Assembly (NCBI GenBank): GCA_916610825.1
Contig: OU744449.1
Coordinates: 1 to 64,000 of the forward strand
Direction of reading: 5' to 3'
DNA length: 64,000 nt
Source of the DNA: Haliclystus octoradiatus
Taxonomy: Eukaryota; Cnidaria; Staurozoa; Stauromedusae; Haliclystidae
A program made the position numbers and the translations under genes. Numbering within the stretch: position 1 is the first letter of the stretch; every line of letters begins with the position of its first letter. Below the pieces are notes generated by a model. That model had not been told where the DNA came from, ran no database searches, and worked only from the letters and a program-made list of their open reading frames with translations. This document shows positions 33,101 through 45,022 of the stretch, piece by piece.

Positions 33101-34450
33101 CATTCTTCAACAACTTCTATCTTGAAACCCATGTATTGAGCATCTAGCCAAGACTGATTTATTTGGTTGATCGCTTTGACACCACCATGAAGTATTTGCT
33201 ATGGGGGCCTCAAGGTAACGGTTAGAAATATGTTTCTGAGTTTTCCTTGACCAACTGCAAGAGGCTCTACATAGTTCATCCAAAGAAGTAGTATAGCGTG
33301 TGTTTAAACTTTGAGATGATGGTTTGCTTTGAGTAAGAAAGTAGACAAGGGAGTTTGAAATGGATATTGATAGATGAAGCATCTTCTTTATATGATTGAT
33401 TAACATTGTATCAAGTTGTAGTAGATGTGAAGCTTTGAGATTATTTGCAGTGCGTTTGTAATAGCTGAAGAAACTTTCAAATCGAAGATAACCATAGCTG
33501 CGTCAAACGAAATACAATTTAAATGTCGAATTGTACTAATAGCAAGGATAGCTTTCTGTTTTTCTTTTCTATGAGATGAGTAAATACAAGGGACTGCTGC
33601 ATGATAACACCAAGATACTCGTAGGATTTCACAAACTCTAGACTAACATTATCAAACATAAACTTGTCAGCTGCTGCTAGATAAAACTTTACAATTTTAT
33701 TTTTATTTTTGTTTACTTGCAAACAGTTTGTGGAGCACCATAAGGAAATTGCATCAAGTGCTTGTTGAATTGGTAAGGATTGAATAGAATAAATGACCAA
33801 GTCGTCAGCATAAAATAGATAAGAAAGATTTTTAATAGGTGTTAGAATTGAGCAGTGATGTTTTCTGAAAAAACTATTGGGGGAGCGGCTTGCAATTCTT
33901 ATAAAGGCCGAAGGCCCCTCCTTGTAGGGGGTCCGGGGCATGAGGGCATGCCCCCTGCAAAAATTTTCAAAATTATAATCTTTCAAGAGACCAGCTCTGT
34001 AGCGCATTTCAAGAGACCAGTTCAGTATAACCTATCGGGTCAATTAATTACATCCTTGTTAAAATATGAAGTAATTGTCTTGAAAATGGGCCAATCGACC
34101 AGAGATGAAAAAAGTGAGAGGACGCCGTTCACCCGGAAAAAGTAGTGAGAGGACGACGTTCCCTTGCGTTCCCCCACCAAAACACCACTGGAATTGAGGC
34201 TAGATCAGCTATATACGTAATAAAAATTGTAGGAGAGAGGCTGTCTCCTCGCAAAACACCATGGTGTTGAGTAATAGTTTCAGAAAATTTTACTCCTTTA
34301 TCGATTTTTATAAAAGCAATGAATGACCCGCGTTGCTAGGATAATTTGGGCCGAGTAAGAAATACTTTTGTTGTCATTGTGGATTTGGTAAAGACCTTCA
34401 GAAATGCAACGAAGTGCATGTTTTAACATATTGTGATATGTTCAGATATA
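33100..34450 (-). mobile_element. LINE fragment (RT and C-terminal part), broken by a MITE
   Basis: At about 34,192-34,320 the minus strand encodes GVLRGDSLSPTIF. After the inserted MITE (33,853-34,190) the frame resumes with YLFYADDLVIYS, the catalytic YADD, then a VKSYEYLGV block to 33,519. A further open stretch at 33,107-33,406 is probably the C-terminal extension. The RT style differs from the FADD-type LINEs elsewhere in the window, so it is a separate family. Stops and frame changes show it is dead. Confidence 0.85.
33853..34190. mobile_element. hAT-type MITE with perfect 8-bp target duplication
   Basis: 338 bp starting cagtgatgttttc and ending aaaacaccactg, inverted ends of the CAGTG type. 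It is flanked by gaattgag at 33,845-33,852 and again at 34,191-34,198. Eight-bp duplications are typical of the hAT superfamily. The LINE reverse transcriptase frame is continuous across it when the element and one duplicate are discounted. Internal sequence is GC-richer than the neighbourhood and non-coding. Confidence 0.92.
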
Positions 34451-34499
34451 ATAGATTAGCAAAGCAAAATACATAAATATCACAACGGTATCACATAGT

Positions 34500-35795
34500 A
34501 AGTTATTGATCAAGTTAAGTGCTTATGGTTTCGAATACGAACTTTTGGACTGGATTTCTTCATTTTTAAATGACCGTTCTCAAATCGTATGTATCGAAGA
34601 TACCTATTCAAATCCCTTAAACGTTGTCAGCGGAGTACCGCAAGGCTCTGTGATTGGACCACTCTTATTTATTTTATTTATTAATGACATTGTCACTTGT
34701 GTTGAAGATGATTGTCAAATTAAATTATTCGCTGATGATGCAAAGATATTCTCTTGCAGAAGTACAGCAAACGTTAACTCTGATTTATCTAACAGCATAG
34801 AAAACCTTTGTCAATGGTCAGAAAAGTGGCAGCTACGTATCGCGTTTGAAAAATGCTCAGTTTTAGTGTAGGAAACATGAAAATACCTTCATGTGATTAC
34901 AACTAATGTGGACACTATTTACAACCTGTCAATAAGATCAAAGACCTTGGAGTTATCCTCACTTCAGATCTAAAGTCATCTTCTCATTGCTCAATGATTG
35001 CATCTAAAGCATACTCAAGACTTTATTTAATATTAAAATGTTTCACCTGTCGTAATCCTGAATTACTAGTCAAAGCCTACAAAACATATATGTACGCCCA
35101 CTGTTGGAAACGGTTTCACCAGTGTGGAATCCCTGTCTTCAAAAAGATATTGTTACAATAGAGAAAGTTCAAAGGCATTTAACAAGAAAAATGAACCCTT
35201 CAAGAGTAGACAGTTTGTATTACAAGTCATATCCTGAAAGACTAAAATATTACAATCTTGAATCGTTGGAAACTCGTAGAATTGAAAATGATTTAATTTT
35301 TATGTTTAAAATAACCCATAATATGGTCGATTTAGACATAAATAAGCTTTGCGATTTTAATATAAATAAATACAACATGAGAGGAAACTCGTACAAATTA
35401 AAATCAAAATCAATCCCCAAGTTTAAATCCATTCAAAATGACTTTTGCAATCGTGTCATACCTTGGTGGAATTCTCTGCCAGAGAAATGTGTTACTTCAA
35501 AGACAGTGCCAGCATTCAAACGTTCTTTAGCTAGCATAGATCTAAATGCCTTGTAAATACTTTAGTACAAATGTCGTAACCTTTAAATTTTATCTTATAA
35601 CCTTTTTAACTTAGCTAGATAGTTCTAAATGCCTTGTAAATATTTGAGTAGCAATTTTTGTTTGTAAAACTTTTATCTTAATAACATATCTTAACTTTTT
35701 TAACGGCTTTACATAAGTGGGAACCACAAATTTCCCTGTATTTGCCTGTCACCATTGTTGACAAATAAAATACATACATACATACATACATAAAT
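34500..35795 (+). mobile_element. 5'-truncated LINE (FADD-type RT), 3' end
   Basis: At 34,506-34,870 the frame has the RT with SGVPQGSVIGPLLF and the catalytic FADDA. About 34,870-35,100 holds the connecting region with IKDLGVIL in other frames. At 35,104-35,556 is the C-terminal region, with VWNPCLQKDI, YPERLKYY and WWNSLPEKC. A stop and two frame changes break it. An 82-bp near-duplication (ctaaatgccttgtaaata at about 35,540 and 35,625) and a (CATA)n tail at 35,770-35,792 mark the 3' end. Related to, but not the same subfamily as, the LINE at 16,924-18,657. Confidence 0.9.
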
Positions 35796-36059
35796 CAGCA
35801 ATAAATAGTAACATAAATAATAATAACAACATAAACATAATAACAATAACATAATAACATAATAATAACATAAATCATATCGTGTGAATTTCAAATACCG
35901 GTGGCAGTGCGGCGCAAATTTGAAAGATACATTTTGTTTCGATACGAAAAGCAGAAACGAAAATCAAAAATCAAGAGACGTAAGAGCCCAGTTTAGAACA
36001 CAGCGCTTCGAATGGTACTACTTACGAAAATTTTGATTCAGATATCGGAGAGATATAAG

Positions 36060-36538
36060 TGAACAACCATTGGAAAGGACTTCTAATTATAGGTTAAGAT
36101 ATTGGAGCAATGTTTTGATTATATCTAAAATTTCCCCTCCAACACCATGATTCCCTGATATCATTAATAAGCATATTTGTAATAGTTGTATTTTGCTGCG
36201 TTGGAAACCAAATTGTAAATCGGGCAATAGGTAAGCAACGTTATCAATTATTCTTTTGTTTAATAACGACGTAACCAAATCAACAGACAACATAACAAAG
36301 CTATACCACGATCTTTACCTGGCTCATCTGTAGCTCCTTTTCCTTCGAATAAAATTTGAAAATAACCTGTTCAATTGAAAAGACTAGGTGTTCAGTTGTT
36401 ATTTGTTGTTTATAGGTAGACATTTGGTAAGTTGTCAATTCCAAGTGGTTTTTTCAATGATGTCGATAGAATTGCCTCTAGTACTTCATCTTCCGAGAAA
36501 AGCTGGTTAAACCAAGTGTCATCATAGTCTTCATCGTT
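36060..36538 (-). mobile_element. LINE reverse transcriptase fragment
   Basis: The minus strand reads SEDEVLEAILST, then LKKPLGIDNLPN at about 36,425-36,530 (the usual K-x-PGxDxIP entry to RT). At 36,087-36,293 it has DLQFGFQ, where QxGFR is expected. These are the N-terminal RT motifs; the catalytic part is missing. The right edge is sharp at 36,538, where minisatellite sequence begins. Confidence 0.72.
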
Positions 36539-37160
36539 GATACAGCCAGATAGACATCTAGTGACCTCAGCAGATTTATAGAGAGTCAGTAAGACCTTCG
36601 AGAGACAGATAGACAAAGGACAACTAGAAATCCAGGCAGGAGTCTAGACAGCCATAAAGAAATCTAGACATATATACAGTTGTCTAGAACGCCAGCAAGA
36701 CGTTTACACAACCAGACAGAAGTCTGAACAAACGAAATACAAACAAACCGACAAAAAATGCTTCTAGATAGCGTGGAAGACGTCTAGACAGACTGACAGA
36801 CACAGATCTAGAAAGTTAGGTTAACGTCTAGCCAGACATATAGACAAAGGTCAGACAGAGGAAGTTTAGACAGCCATATAGACATCTACCAACAACAACC
36901 TTAGAGACATGTAAAGAGCCAGACAGAAGCTCAGACAGCCTTTTAGAAATCTACAAATCTAGACGGACAGCTAGACATACAGACAGATGGAAGGAAAAAA
37001 GTCATCCAAAGGAGGGCTTGACAACCAGACCAAAATAAAATCGTCTAGAGATCCCTGTTGAAGCTTAGACAGCTAGGCAGACATCTAGACAGTCATACAG
37101 TTAAGGTCAGACAATTGAGGCCTAGACAGCCAGGTAGACATCTTTACAGCCAGACCCGGG
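36539..37160. repeat. TCTAGACAG degenerate minisatellite, block 2
   Basis: Same repeat type as 31,481-32,672 (acagccagatagacatctag and variants). The left border is abutted by a LINE fragment. The two blocks may once have been one array split by LINE insertions. Confidence 0.9.
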
Positions 37161-39914
37161 AGTAACTTCCATTGCAGCTAGACAGGATCTTCAAATGAGC
37201 ATATGGCAACTGTACCCTAAAGAAAACGCTATTTCAAGATGCGCATGTCCAAAGATGTAGGGAAGAAACCAACCCCATCTGATTTGAGAGAAAAGGCGCA
37301 ATTTGATCATATTAATGAAGGCGGCTCTCTGTTCAGTTCAATTCAGTAGTTTTTGTTGGGTTTCTTTTGAAAGTACGGCACATCAACCAGAATTGTATTA
37401 CATTATAAACAGATATAAACTTTTATTGTATTTCATTATTATTTGGTTTTCGTATCGACTGTAATCGCCTTTATTCAACAGTTCTCGAACATACTGGAAA
37501 TCATGCTATAGATAACATTTCAAAGCAACAGCGATCAGCATCGGCTAGCGGCGTAAAGTAACTATAACAAGACTTTGGCCTAAAGGCTGAAAGTTCAAGA
37601 TATTATTTCATATGGGATTGGATTATTTGGGTGTTACTGACGTGTAATACTATCTGATCGGATGCAATAGTTTATGGAAGACTGCCGCTTGTGTTGTTCT
37701 GTTTAATAGCCTGTTGGCCTTATCAATATAGGTAATAAACTCAGCCTGCCAAGCCAAGCCAGTAACGCTGACGAAATTGACTAGTCCACATTGTTTTTTC
37801 TGCCAATGTTTAGTCATTTCAAACGATAGACATATGTCTGTATTTGTGTCTAAATATGTCAGGTAACAACAGTATGAGAATTGATAGAGGTATAATGCCT
37901 TTTAAAAACACAGTCAGTTCACAGTGTTTTGCTCTTTGGTCATTCATTTCATTTCGTCCACTTATTTCTGTTGCATGCTTTTGCTGTTGGCCATGATGGG
38001 TGAGGAGACAAATTGTTTCAATTTTGATGATGTACTGGAGGCAATTTTCACCACGCTGTGCATGACTCCAGGCATCAGGCATAATATGTTTGCTAAATTT
38101 CTCTATAGAAGGTAATTACTCAGCGTAAGTTTGGCAGCCAGAGTCGAGGTGAAAGACAGTAAATGCAAGGTAAGACAGCCCTATGGTTTTCTTGTTGAAG
38201 ACAGAGACTCATAACTTTTTCTGTACATTATTCTACCATTCATTCACTATCATATACATAGAGATTAAATGTTCTTAATGATTATATTTACCTGAATGCA
38301 ATGTATAAATGAATTGGCAATACATTTAACTCAAGCATTTATGTTACTATATTTTATAAAACCTAATATGGTTCCACATCATTCTAAGATCACAATCTAA
38401 CACCTTCCAGAATGAAATTTAATGCTATATTATATAACACTGAATTAAATCCACTACATAGAGACATTAGTAGATGGATGACAACTCATCTTGGTATATT
38501 TTTTATTCATTCCAATTACTTTTGTGTGTAGTTATACCATGCAAAGAAGTTGAAGCTACGAGTGCCGTCGTGCTTGGGAAGTTTTACCTAAAAATATTGA
38601 GCAACGATTACTTAATTGCAGGCATAGCTCCTTCAAGATACAGTATACCGTCTCACCAGGCTGTTCTCAAATTTTCCGACGACTTATTATTTGTTTATTG
38701 AAGGTACCAAAATTGCAGCTCTACTTATTATCTCTCAGGGTTACTTTTGAGAGGGTTTTACTTGAATAATGGAAAAATGTAGACAATATGTGACATATTG
38801 GGAGGTTATGCAAGACTTGAAAAAAGAATCTTTATCAAAAATATGCTGAACTTAGTGCAGCTCTACTTATTATCTCTCAGGGTTACTTTTGAGAGGGTTT
38901 TACTTGAATAATGGAAAACTTGAAAAAAGAATCTTTATCAAAAATATGCTAAACTTAGTCAAGTCTCCATAATTGCATCAATAAAAGATGTTTTATAAGC
39001 ACAAGCACTGAGTCGTTGGAGCCAAATGTTTGCACAAAAATATTTCGTCTGAAAGGCAGATATTTTGAATTGCAAGGGAATTCATCTAAGTTTGGAGCAT
39101 TTGAAAAAAAGAGCTCAGTAATGGCCATTTTGGGTCTTTTCCTGTTTCTGTGTACTCGAGAACTGCAATTAATTGCTTGCATGAAAAGATTGCGTCTTTA
39201 CAGAATGAGATTTGCAGTAGAGATGAAACTGTTGATGCATTAAAAAGATCCCTTGCAAGGAAGTCAACCCATGTAACAAGAGGAAAGTCAAAAAGAACAA
39301 TACAACGTAAACAAAGTCATCTGAGAAAAAGTTGAGAACTGACAGGAGAGAAGCATGCCCTAACTAAAGTTGTTTCACCATGAAAAATGAGTAAACTACT
39401 AGATGACATAAAAACTGCACAAAGAGGCTATTTAGCTATGAAGGGTAAGGCATGGATTATATGAGCGAACCGAACCTAATACATTTCGATTATTTCATTC
39501 ATTCGAATTAAGTTCGCAATCAAATGGCTCAATCAAATAACATGACACCTAATGCCAGGCGATCAACGACGTCATTGGATCGCAAGGAGATTCAAATCCC
39601 ATCTTGTTTCTGAATTAGACCTTTAATCTCTCCTAACAAAACAAAAAATAAAATAGTAACTAAGCAAATAAATAAGTATTATTTTATTCCAGTTATACAA
39701 TCTATTCAACTATTGCAAATAGATTAAACCACGCGTGCTGTTGGTTTATTTGCCGAAACATTTTGACTGGCTAATATAGTAGTAAAATGAAGCAAGGAAA
39801 GTAAAACAGGAAAAGCGCACGAAGTAGCCTGCACGCATTCCCCATTCTTTTTTGACTCATGGTTATTTTATGATCCACTAATTTCTAATCTTAAAGGCAA
39901 TTACGAATAGGCAA
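37161..39914. other. Gene-poor interval with a local duplication
   Basis: No recognisable gene. A tandem duplication starts at gcagctctacttattatctc (about 38,719 and 38,860); the second copy lacks about 40 bp of the first. An open stretch at about 39,160-39,335 (+) reads CLHEKIASLQNEICSRDE, a short coiled-coil-like piece followed by a basic tail. Its origin is unknown and it may be a transposase relic. Confidence 0.5.
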
Positions 39915-40650
39915 TAAATGCAGCATATTCTCTGTTGGCAACTTAAATATACCAGCTTCTATATATTCTTTATCAAACAATGAACTTACTCAAGTTTCAA
40001 AAATAAAAGATCTTGGAATTATTTTATCATCTGATTTTAAACCACATGAACACTGCTCCATAATATCACGAATGGCCTATACTCTAGATTGCTCGAACGC
40101 ATACAGAGGTATTGTACTCGCGTTATTTGCTATAGGGCTAGCATTTAATTTACCAGTTATGAAGATAGACTTAATAAACCCAGTCTTGAATCGCTTGAAA
40201 TGCGTCATATAAAAGCTGATGTACTCATGCTTCATAAAATTGTGTACCAAATTATTGACCTTCCTTTCAATGAACTTTTTAAATTAGAAAATAATAAATA
40301 TTCCTTGCGGTCCCATTCGTTGACGCTTACGCAATGTTGTATCGTGCGACACCTGAAATTCTGAATGTAAAAGAAATCAGTTTTGTTAAAGAGTAATCCC
40401 CTGGTGGAAGTCTCTACCTCAATCATTAGTAACATCCAAAAGCCTCTATCTATTCAAAAGAGGGCTTGGTGAAATGACAACGCAGACGAATATTTTTTTA
40501 TTTGTGCATTACTTAATTATAGCTCATAATCTTGTCGATTTGTAGATCGAAAATCTGAACTGTAAATATAATATCTACAAGTGTTACATGCGTATTCATA
40601 TTAATTCATTTAAATTGAGGGTCCCACATATACTACATGCATTTGAACTG
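39915..40650 (+). mobile_element. LINE 3'-terminal fragment
   Basis: Readable in shifting frames: KIKDLGIILSSDFKPHEH at about 40,000-40,050, then YEDRLNKPSLESLEMRHI at about 40,155-40,210, and a KYSLRSH block at about 40,300. This is the C-terminal region after RT of the same FADD-type LINE superfamily. Several indels. The tail is not sharply defined. Confidence 0.78.
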
Positions 40651-42589
40651 TAAAATTCAATTCTGCAATGTGCCTTTGTGGGCTTGGTGAAATGACCCCT
40701 AACCTGAAGACTGAAGCTAGATCAAAAATCTTGTTAAATCAAAAACCAAAAATTCAAAATAAAATGTGTTGAATCAAAGTCATTGTTGAGATTCAAATAT
40801 AACTTAAAACGGGCGGAATCCGGGGGCGGATTTAACTTGCTTTTGTATAAAATTTTAGCAGATTCAATATATTTGATTCCTTTGCATCGATATTCGATGT
40901 CTCAAGTATGAGTTATAATAATCTTACAATTTCACTCAATCTTAAGGCATTTCCTCGAACTGCCTAGCCTACTCGCAGTCTCACTGTCAAAATGTAAACT
41001 TGGTAAAACAGTAAACAGCTAGTAGACTCCTGCCAGCTACGAACTGCCGGCCTCACTCCAAGAAAGACGTACTAAATTTCCATTTCCAAACTTTATACAT
41101 CTGATCCGCAGCGAAGTTTCCACATTCAGATCGTTCAAATTTCTTGGAATAATCTACATTTTCTTTAAAATGGCTTTCCTGTATGTATGATATTTAAGTA
41201 CAGGTCACTGGAAGGATGATAATTATATAATAAATGTAATGACATTTGAATCCTTGAAATGAGATCAGTAAAAAATATCCCATTGGGATCTCATCAAACC
41301 TTATGATATGACAACGATCGATCGACGCAGTATAATATTCACTTTTTTTCTTTTATCTTCCCAGTTTATAAGAACACCGAGGCTCAAATTCCTAAAAGAT
41401 CAAGAAAGTAGCACGTGGAAGTTGTAGCCATATCCCCAAAAAATATCCAAGAAACGCCTTACATACTACAGACATACAAACGTAAATTTAAAAGTAGATA
41501 GAAAGTATCATTTCTATTACATCAGGCGTGGAGTGCATCGTTTCATTATAATTTTGTCAGGCAGTATTCATTTATTTATCAATATCGGTAATCTGCATCG
41601 CAATTAAGGTTAATGACATAAAGTATAAAGTATAATTTAGTAAAAGTACTTAAATTTTAATTTAAAACGGCTAAAGTTGATAGGGTAAATGACATTCGTA
41701 AACTAAAGTTATGACATGGAAGAATTTTTTAATTATTATTATTATTATTTATTTTTAATATAAAGGCTAAAACATAGTAGTAGCAATAGTAGTAGTAGAA
41801 AGTCACAATATAGGAATGTACCGTCCCTCTTTCGCCTAACATATTTGCTACACGAAGAACGTCAGATATCGCGGTCAGACAATAGCTGACAAAGAAACTT
41901 GTAAATAATTAGATAATTAACGATACAAAACATTATGAAAATATTGTCCACAGCCCCGTCGAAGCATCTCCTCAGGTCACCAGTGAATTGTGGAGCAATA
42001 CGTATCTGGGATCTGGTAGGCTAAAAATGTCAACAAATACCAATTTCGAAATCGAGTTTTAATTCCATGGGAACAACTTACCAGAGAGCAATGTCTGACG
42101 AAAGTAAGAATTCTAGAATCCAGAAATTGATATTTTTGATTATTTTTTGGTCAAACATCAACAACAAAAATTCAGAAGAAAATGTTGAAATGCCTCTAGG
42201 ATTCAAGAGGCCTAACCTTAGTACTGTATACCGATGTTGGATTGAGATATAGGATAAATCATCCATAGAAAAGACAGTGTTGAATCGTGTTTTATGTCTT
42301 ATTAAATAACGGTGTTTCGCGAAAACAACAGAGTTGTACAAGATTAATAACAACTATATTATATGGTATGTTGAGGAAATAAATTTGTATTGCCTGCGTA
42401 AAATAAATGTTTAATGCTAAATATTATAATATTTTAATTAATTGATGGAGTAGTGTAATGTGACTATAATATTGAATATAATGAATTTGAATGTATAAAG
42501 TAATTTAAATGTATTTAGACGGTAATAATTGGCATGAAGCGTCCAGTAGGCAGATATAAATGTCCGTGTGGAGATAGCAACTCTTTGAT
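40651..42589. other. Non-coding interval
   Basis: No gene seen. Contains short simple repeats: (ATT)n at 41,735-41,752 and (AGT)n-like at about 41,776-41,800. Confidence 0.5.
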
Positions 42590-42740
42590 GTTGACATGTG
42601 TGACAGGTTTTATAGTATTCTTTGATGTTGGAATACATAGATGACCAGAAAAATCGATTGTTAATCATAAGAAGGCTTTTACGGAAACCAAAATCTCCTA
42701 AAGAATGAAATTGTTCGATTAAAGTAGTACAAAGTAGTTG
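42590..42740 (-). pseudogene. LTR-retroelement integrase zinc-binding domain relic
   Basis: The frame reads QFHSLGDFGFRKSL, then NNRFFWSSMYSNIKEYYKTC and HTCQHQ. This is the H2C2 zinc-binding domain of a Ty3/Gypsy- or GIN-type integrase (pattern H..GH.G..KT, RFYWP.M...V..Y...C..C). The second His of the pair is replaced. The DDE core is not present. It may come from an old Gypsy element or a domesticated integrase gene; the lack of any other domain favours a relic. Confidence 0.72.
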
Positions 42741-44404
42741 AATGAATTGTCTAAGCAGAAGATAATTTGATAGTATAATGAAATGCGTTGAGATAAAATA
42801 GCTTTGATAAAATAAATGCAGTACTTCCAAATCTATAAAACTTAAACAAAAAAATTATTACTTACATGTTGTGAGATTATCCATTTTTTCCAAATCAGTA
42901 AGTTTATAATCTCGAAATCAGTGACACTGTATCACTGGCAGTGTGTGGAGGCTTTTTGCCAAGTTGGTGGATAGTTTTCGTTTGAATCTTTTGTGTTAAA
43001 TCTTTTTGTAGAAATGAATTTTCACAAGTTCTCAGACAGAAATGTTGGTACTTACTTAGAGTACTTTTCTAAGATAAATTTTGAAAATGTAATTATTTGT
43101 GCTCATATGTTTCTAATATTTAACGTCAAACCATTTCTGCTAAACTTCTTGAGGATTCAATGACCAATTTACATTGAAAATAAAAACTGATAACTTTTCA
43201 GTTAAAAAAGTTTAGATAAACAAATATTACAGTTGGTGCAAAAAGGTTATCATTCTAATAAATCCAAGTCTCGACATGTTATCCTAGTGTCCTGTATGAT
43301 AATCTATACGTACTGCAACATAAAAGAATATCTAATATAATGTAAGCGGCAGGTTATATACAATCTTAGCTTTATTAACCAGTCAAAAAAGAAAATTAAC
43401 AAACAATAATATCCTCAAAACCACCTGCCTTAGATTTATCGGACTCATTTCATCCTCTATGATGCAGCTTTATCCCAGCCTTGAACAACTTTGATTGAAT
43501 GCCTGTAATAATGCGGATGCTGTGTTGGCAGAATAAACTGTAATTGGTTTAATCTGTGCCTCCACACCACGACAAGGTCCAGCATTCCGACTTCGTGGAG
43601 GACATGCAGGTATCCCTAGTGCTATGTTAGTAATAGGGATATCTTCATGCAGATCATTCCATGAGTTTACATTGCTGTCTAGCATTGGAAATGTTTTTAT
43701 GATGAAGCAGGGCACAAGAAAAATTATTTAAGTTTATAACAGTTCAGCAAATGATAACTCATGGAACATCCTCAAATAATCATACAATAGAGAAAATAGG
43801 CAATAGCATGTGTACATTATCCACACAATGCATATCGATAGTAATTGTCAGTATAGGATCATGTCGGATAATTTCCGGACGTGTACGAATGGATTTTTTC
43901 TACTTTCTATAATACCAGTAGATGCTTGTGATGTCTTGAAAGATATTATCTGGATTGTTGCTGCGTTAAACATATATGACGCTACGTTATTAGGATTCGG
44001 TATTTACTGGATCGGACTAGAATATAATGCGGATTCCGGAACTAATTTCTCTATATACCGGGAAAAATCCGGATTGAGTTAAGTATATCCGGATCAAATA
44101 CGGATATCCGATCAAGATTATTCGGATGAATAACGGATCAAGAAAGATAACCGGATCCGAGGCCTACTTAACATCCGGATGACTAATGCCCAATCCCTTA
44201 ATAATTGAGCCTCTAGTCGGTAATGAACAAATAAAATGTGATCGAGGCTTTTTTTCTCGACACTTCTACGTCACAATGGCCATCAAATCAAACAATAGAC
44301 AATTGGTTTTATACCTATTGATTATTGTTCCTAATATAGTAGATGTTGATTACTTTTTGCTAATTACATTGCCTTGGGGGGATAGATTGAAACAGCCTCA
44401 CCAA
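42741..44404. other. Non-coding interval with a cggat-rich stretch
   Basis: No supportable gene. A minus-strand frame at 43,470-43,715 (81 codons) has an unusual Cys/Pro segment (GIPACPPRSRNAGPC) but no recognisable homology. 44,000-44,170 is rich in cggat motifs, like the ends of the element at 49,251-50,837. Confidence 0.45.
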
Positions 44405-45022
44405 GATGTGTCCCATTGTCTAGTCGAGGGTCCCAAAGGACCAAGGGGAGGGGGCATCCTACAATACTCACGAGCTGCTTTGACTAGCTCTACGATAATC
44501 CAGTGCCAGACGACCAATAACTGAGAATAGAAATAATAGCAAGATTATATAACACAACCATCCCCGTGACTCCACCCGCATATATACAACCATAATACAT
44601 ACTTTACCATCCATCTGACGACCACCCTACAGCTGTGAACTTAAAAGGCATATCACAATTAAACAACGTAACCCCTTCCCGTAAACCTATATACCTATTA
44701 TACCTAGCCAACCATGATCAGGACAGAAGACGACATGCCAGGAATCTGAACCATCTAAAAAAAATGTGCACATTAGCTTCCCCCACAAACCAAAATAACA
44801 AATCGCTTTTGAGTGCCCTATCTACTTAAAGAGTTCAAAATGATGAGCAGCCTTGTTTGAAAATGTTTGAAATAGGATTTTATAAAATCATGTAGTAGCT
44901 AGCCCTTTGATATAATTTTTGTCCAAAACGTACGTAGCAAGGAAAACAGTACAAAGGCTGCTGCTCATTTGAACTCTTCAATCCCAACCCCCGGGACCCT
45001 CGACTAGACAATATCGGACACG
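44405..45022. mobile_element. Inverted-repeat element with a second one inside
   Basis: The outer arms share ttgtctagtcgagggtccc at 44,416-44,434 and its complement at 44,994-45,012, with weaker pairing outward. Inside, aagagttcaaaatgatgagc (from 44,829) pairs with gctcatttgaactctt (to 44,978), giving a 150-bp element with arms of about 28 bp. No clear target duplications. Non-autonomous DNA elements are the simplest reading. Confidence 0.65.

Noticed and set aside
43470..43715. Minus-strand 81-codon frame as a gene
   Set aside because: No recognisable domain, no splice partners found and no support beyond being open.
44186..44524. Plus-strand 112-codon frame as a gene
   Set aside because: It runs across the arm of an inverted-repeat element and has no recognisable domain.
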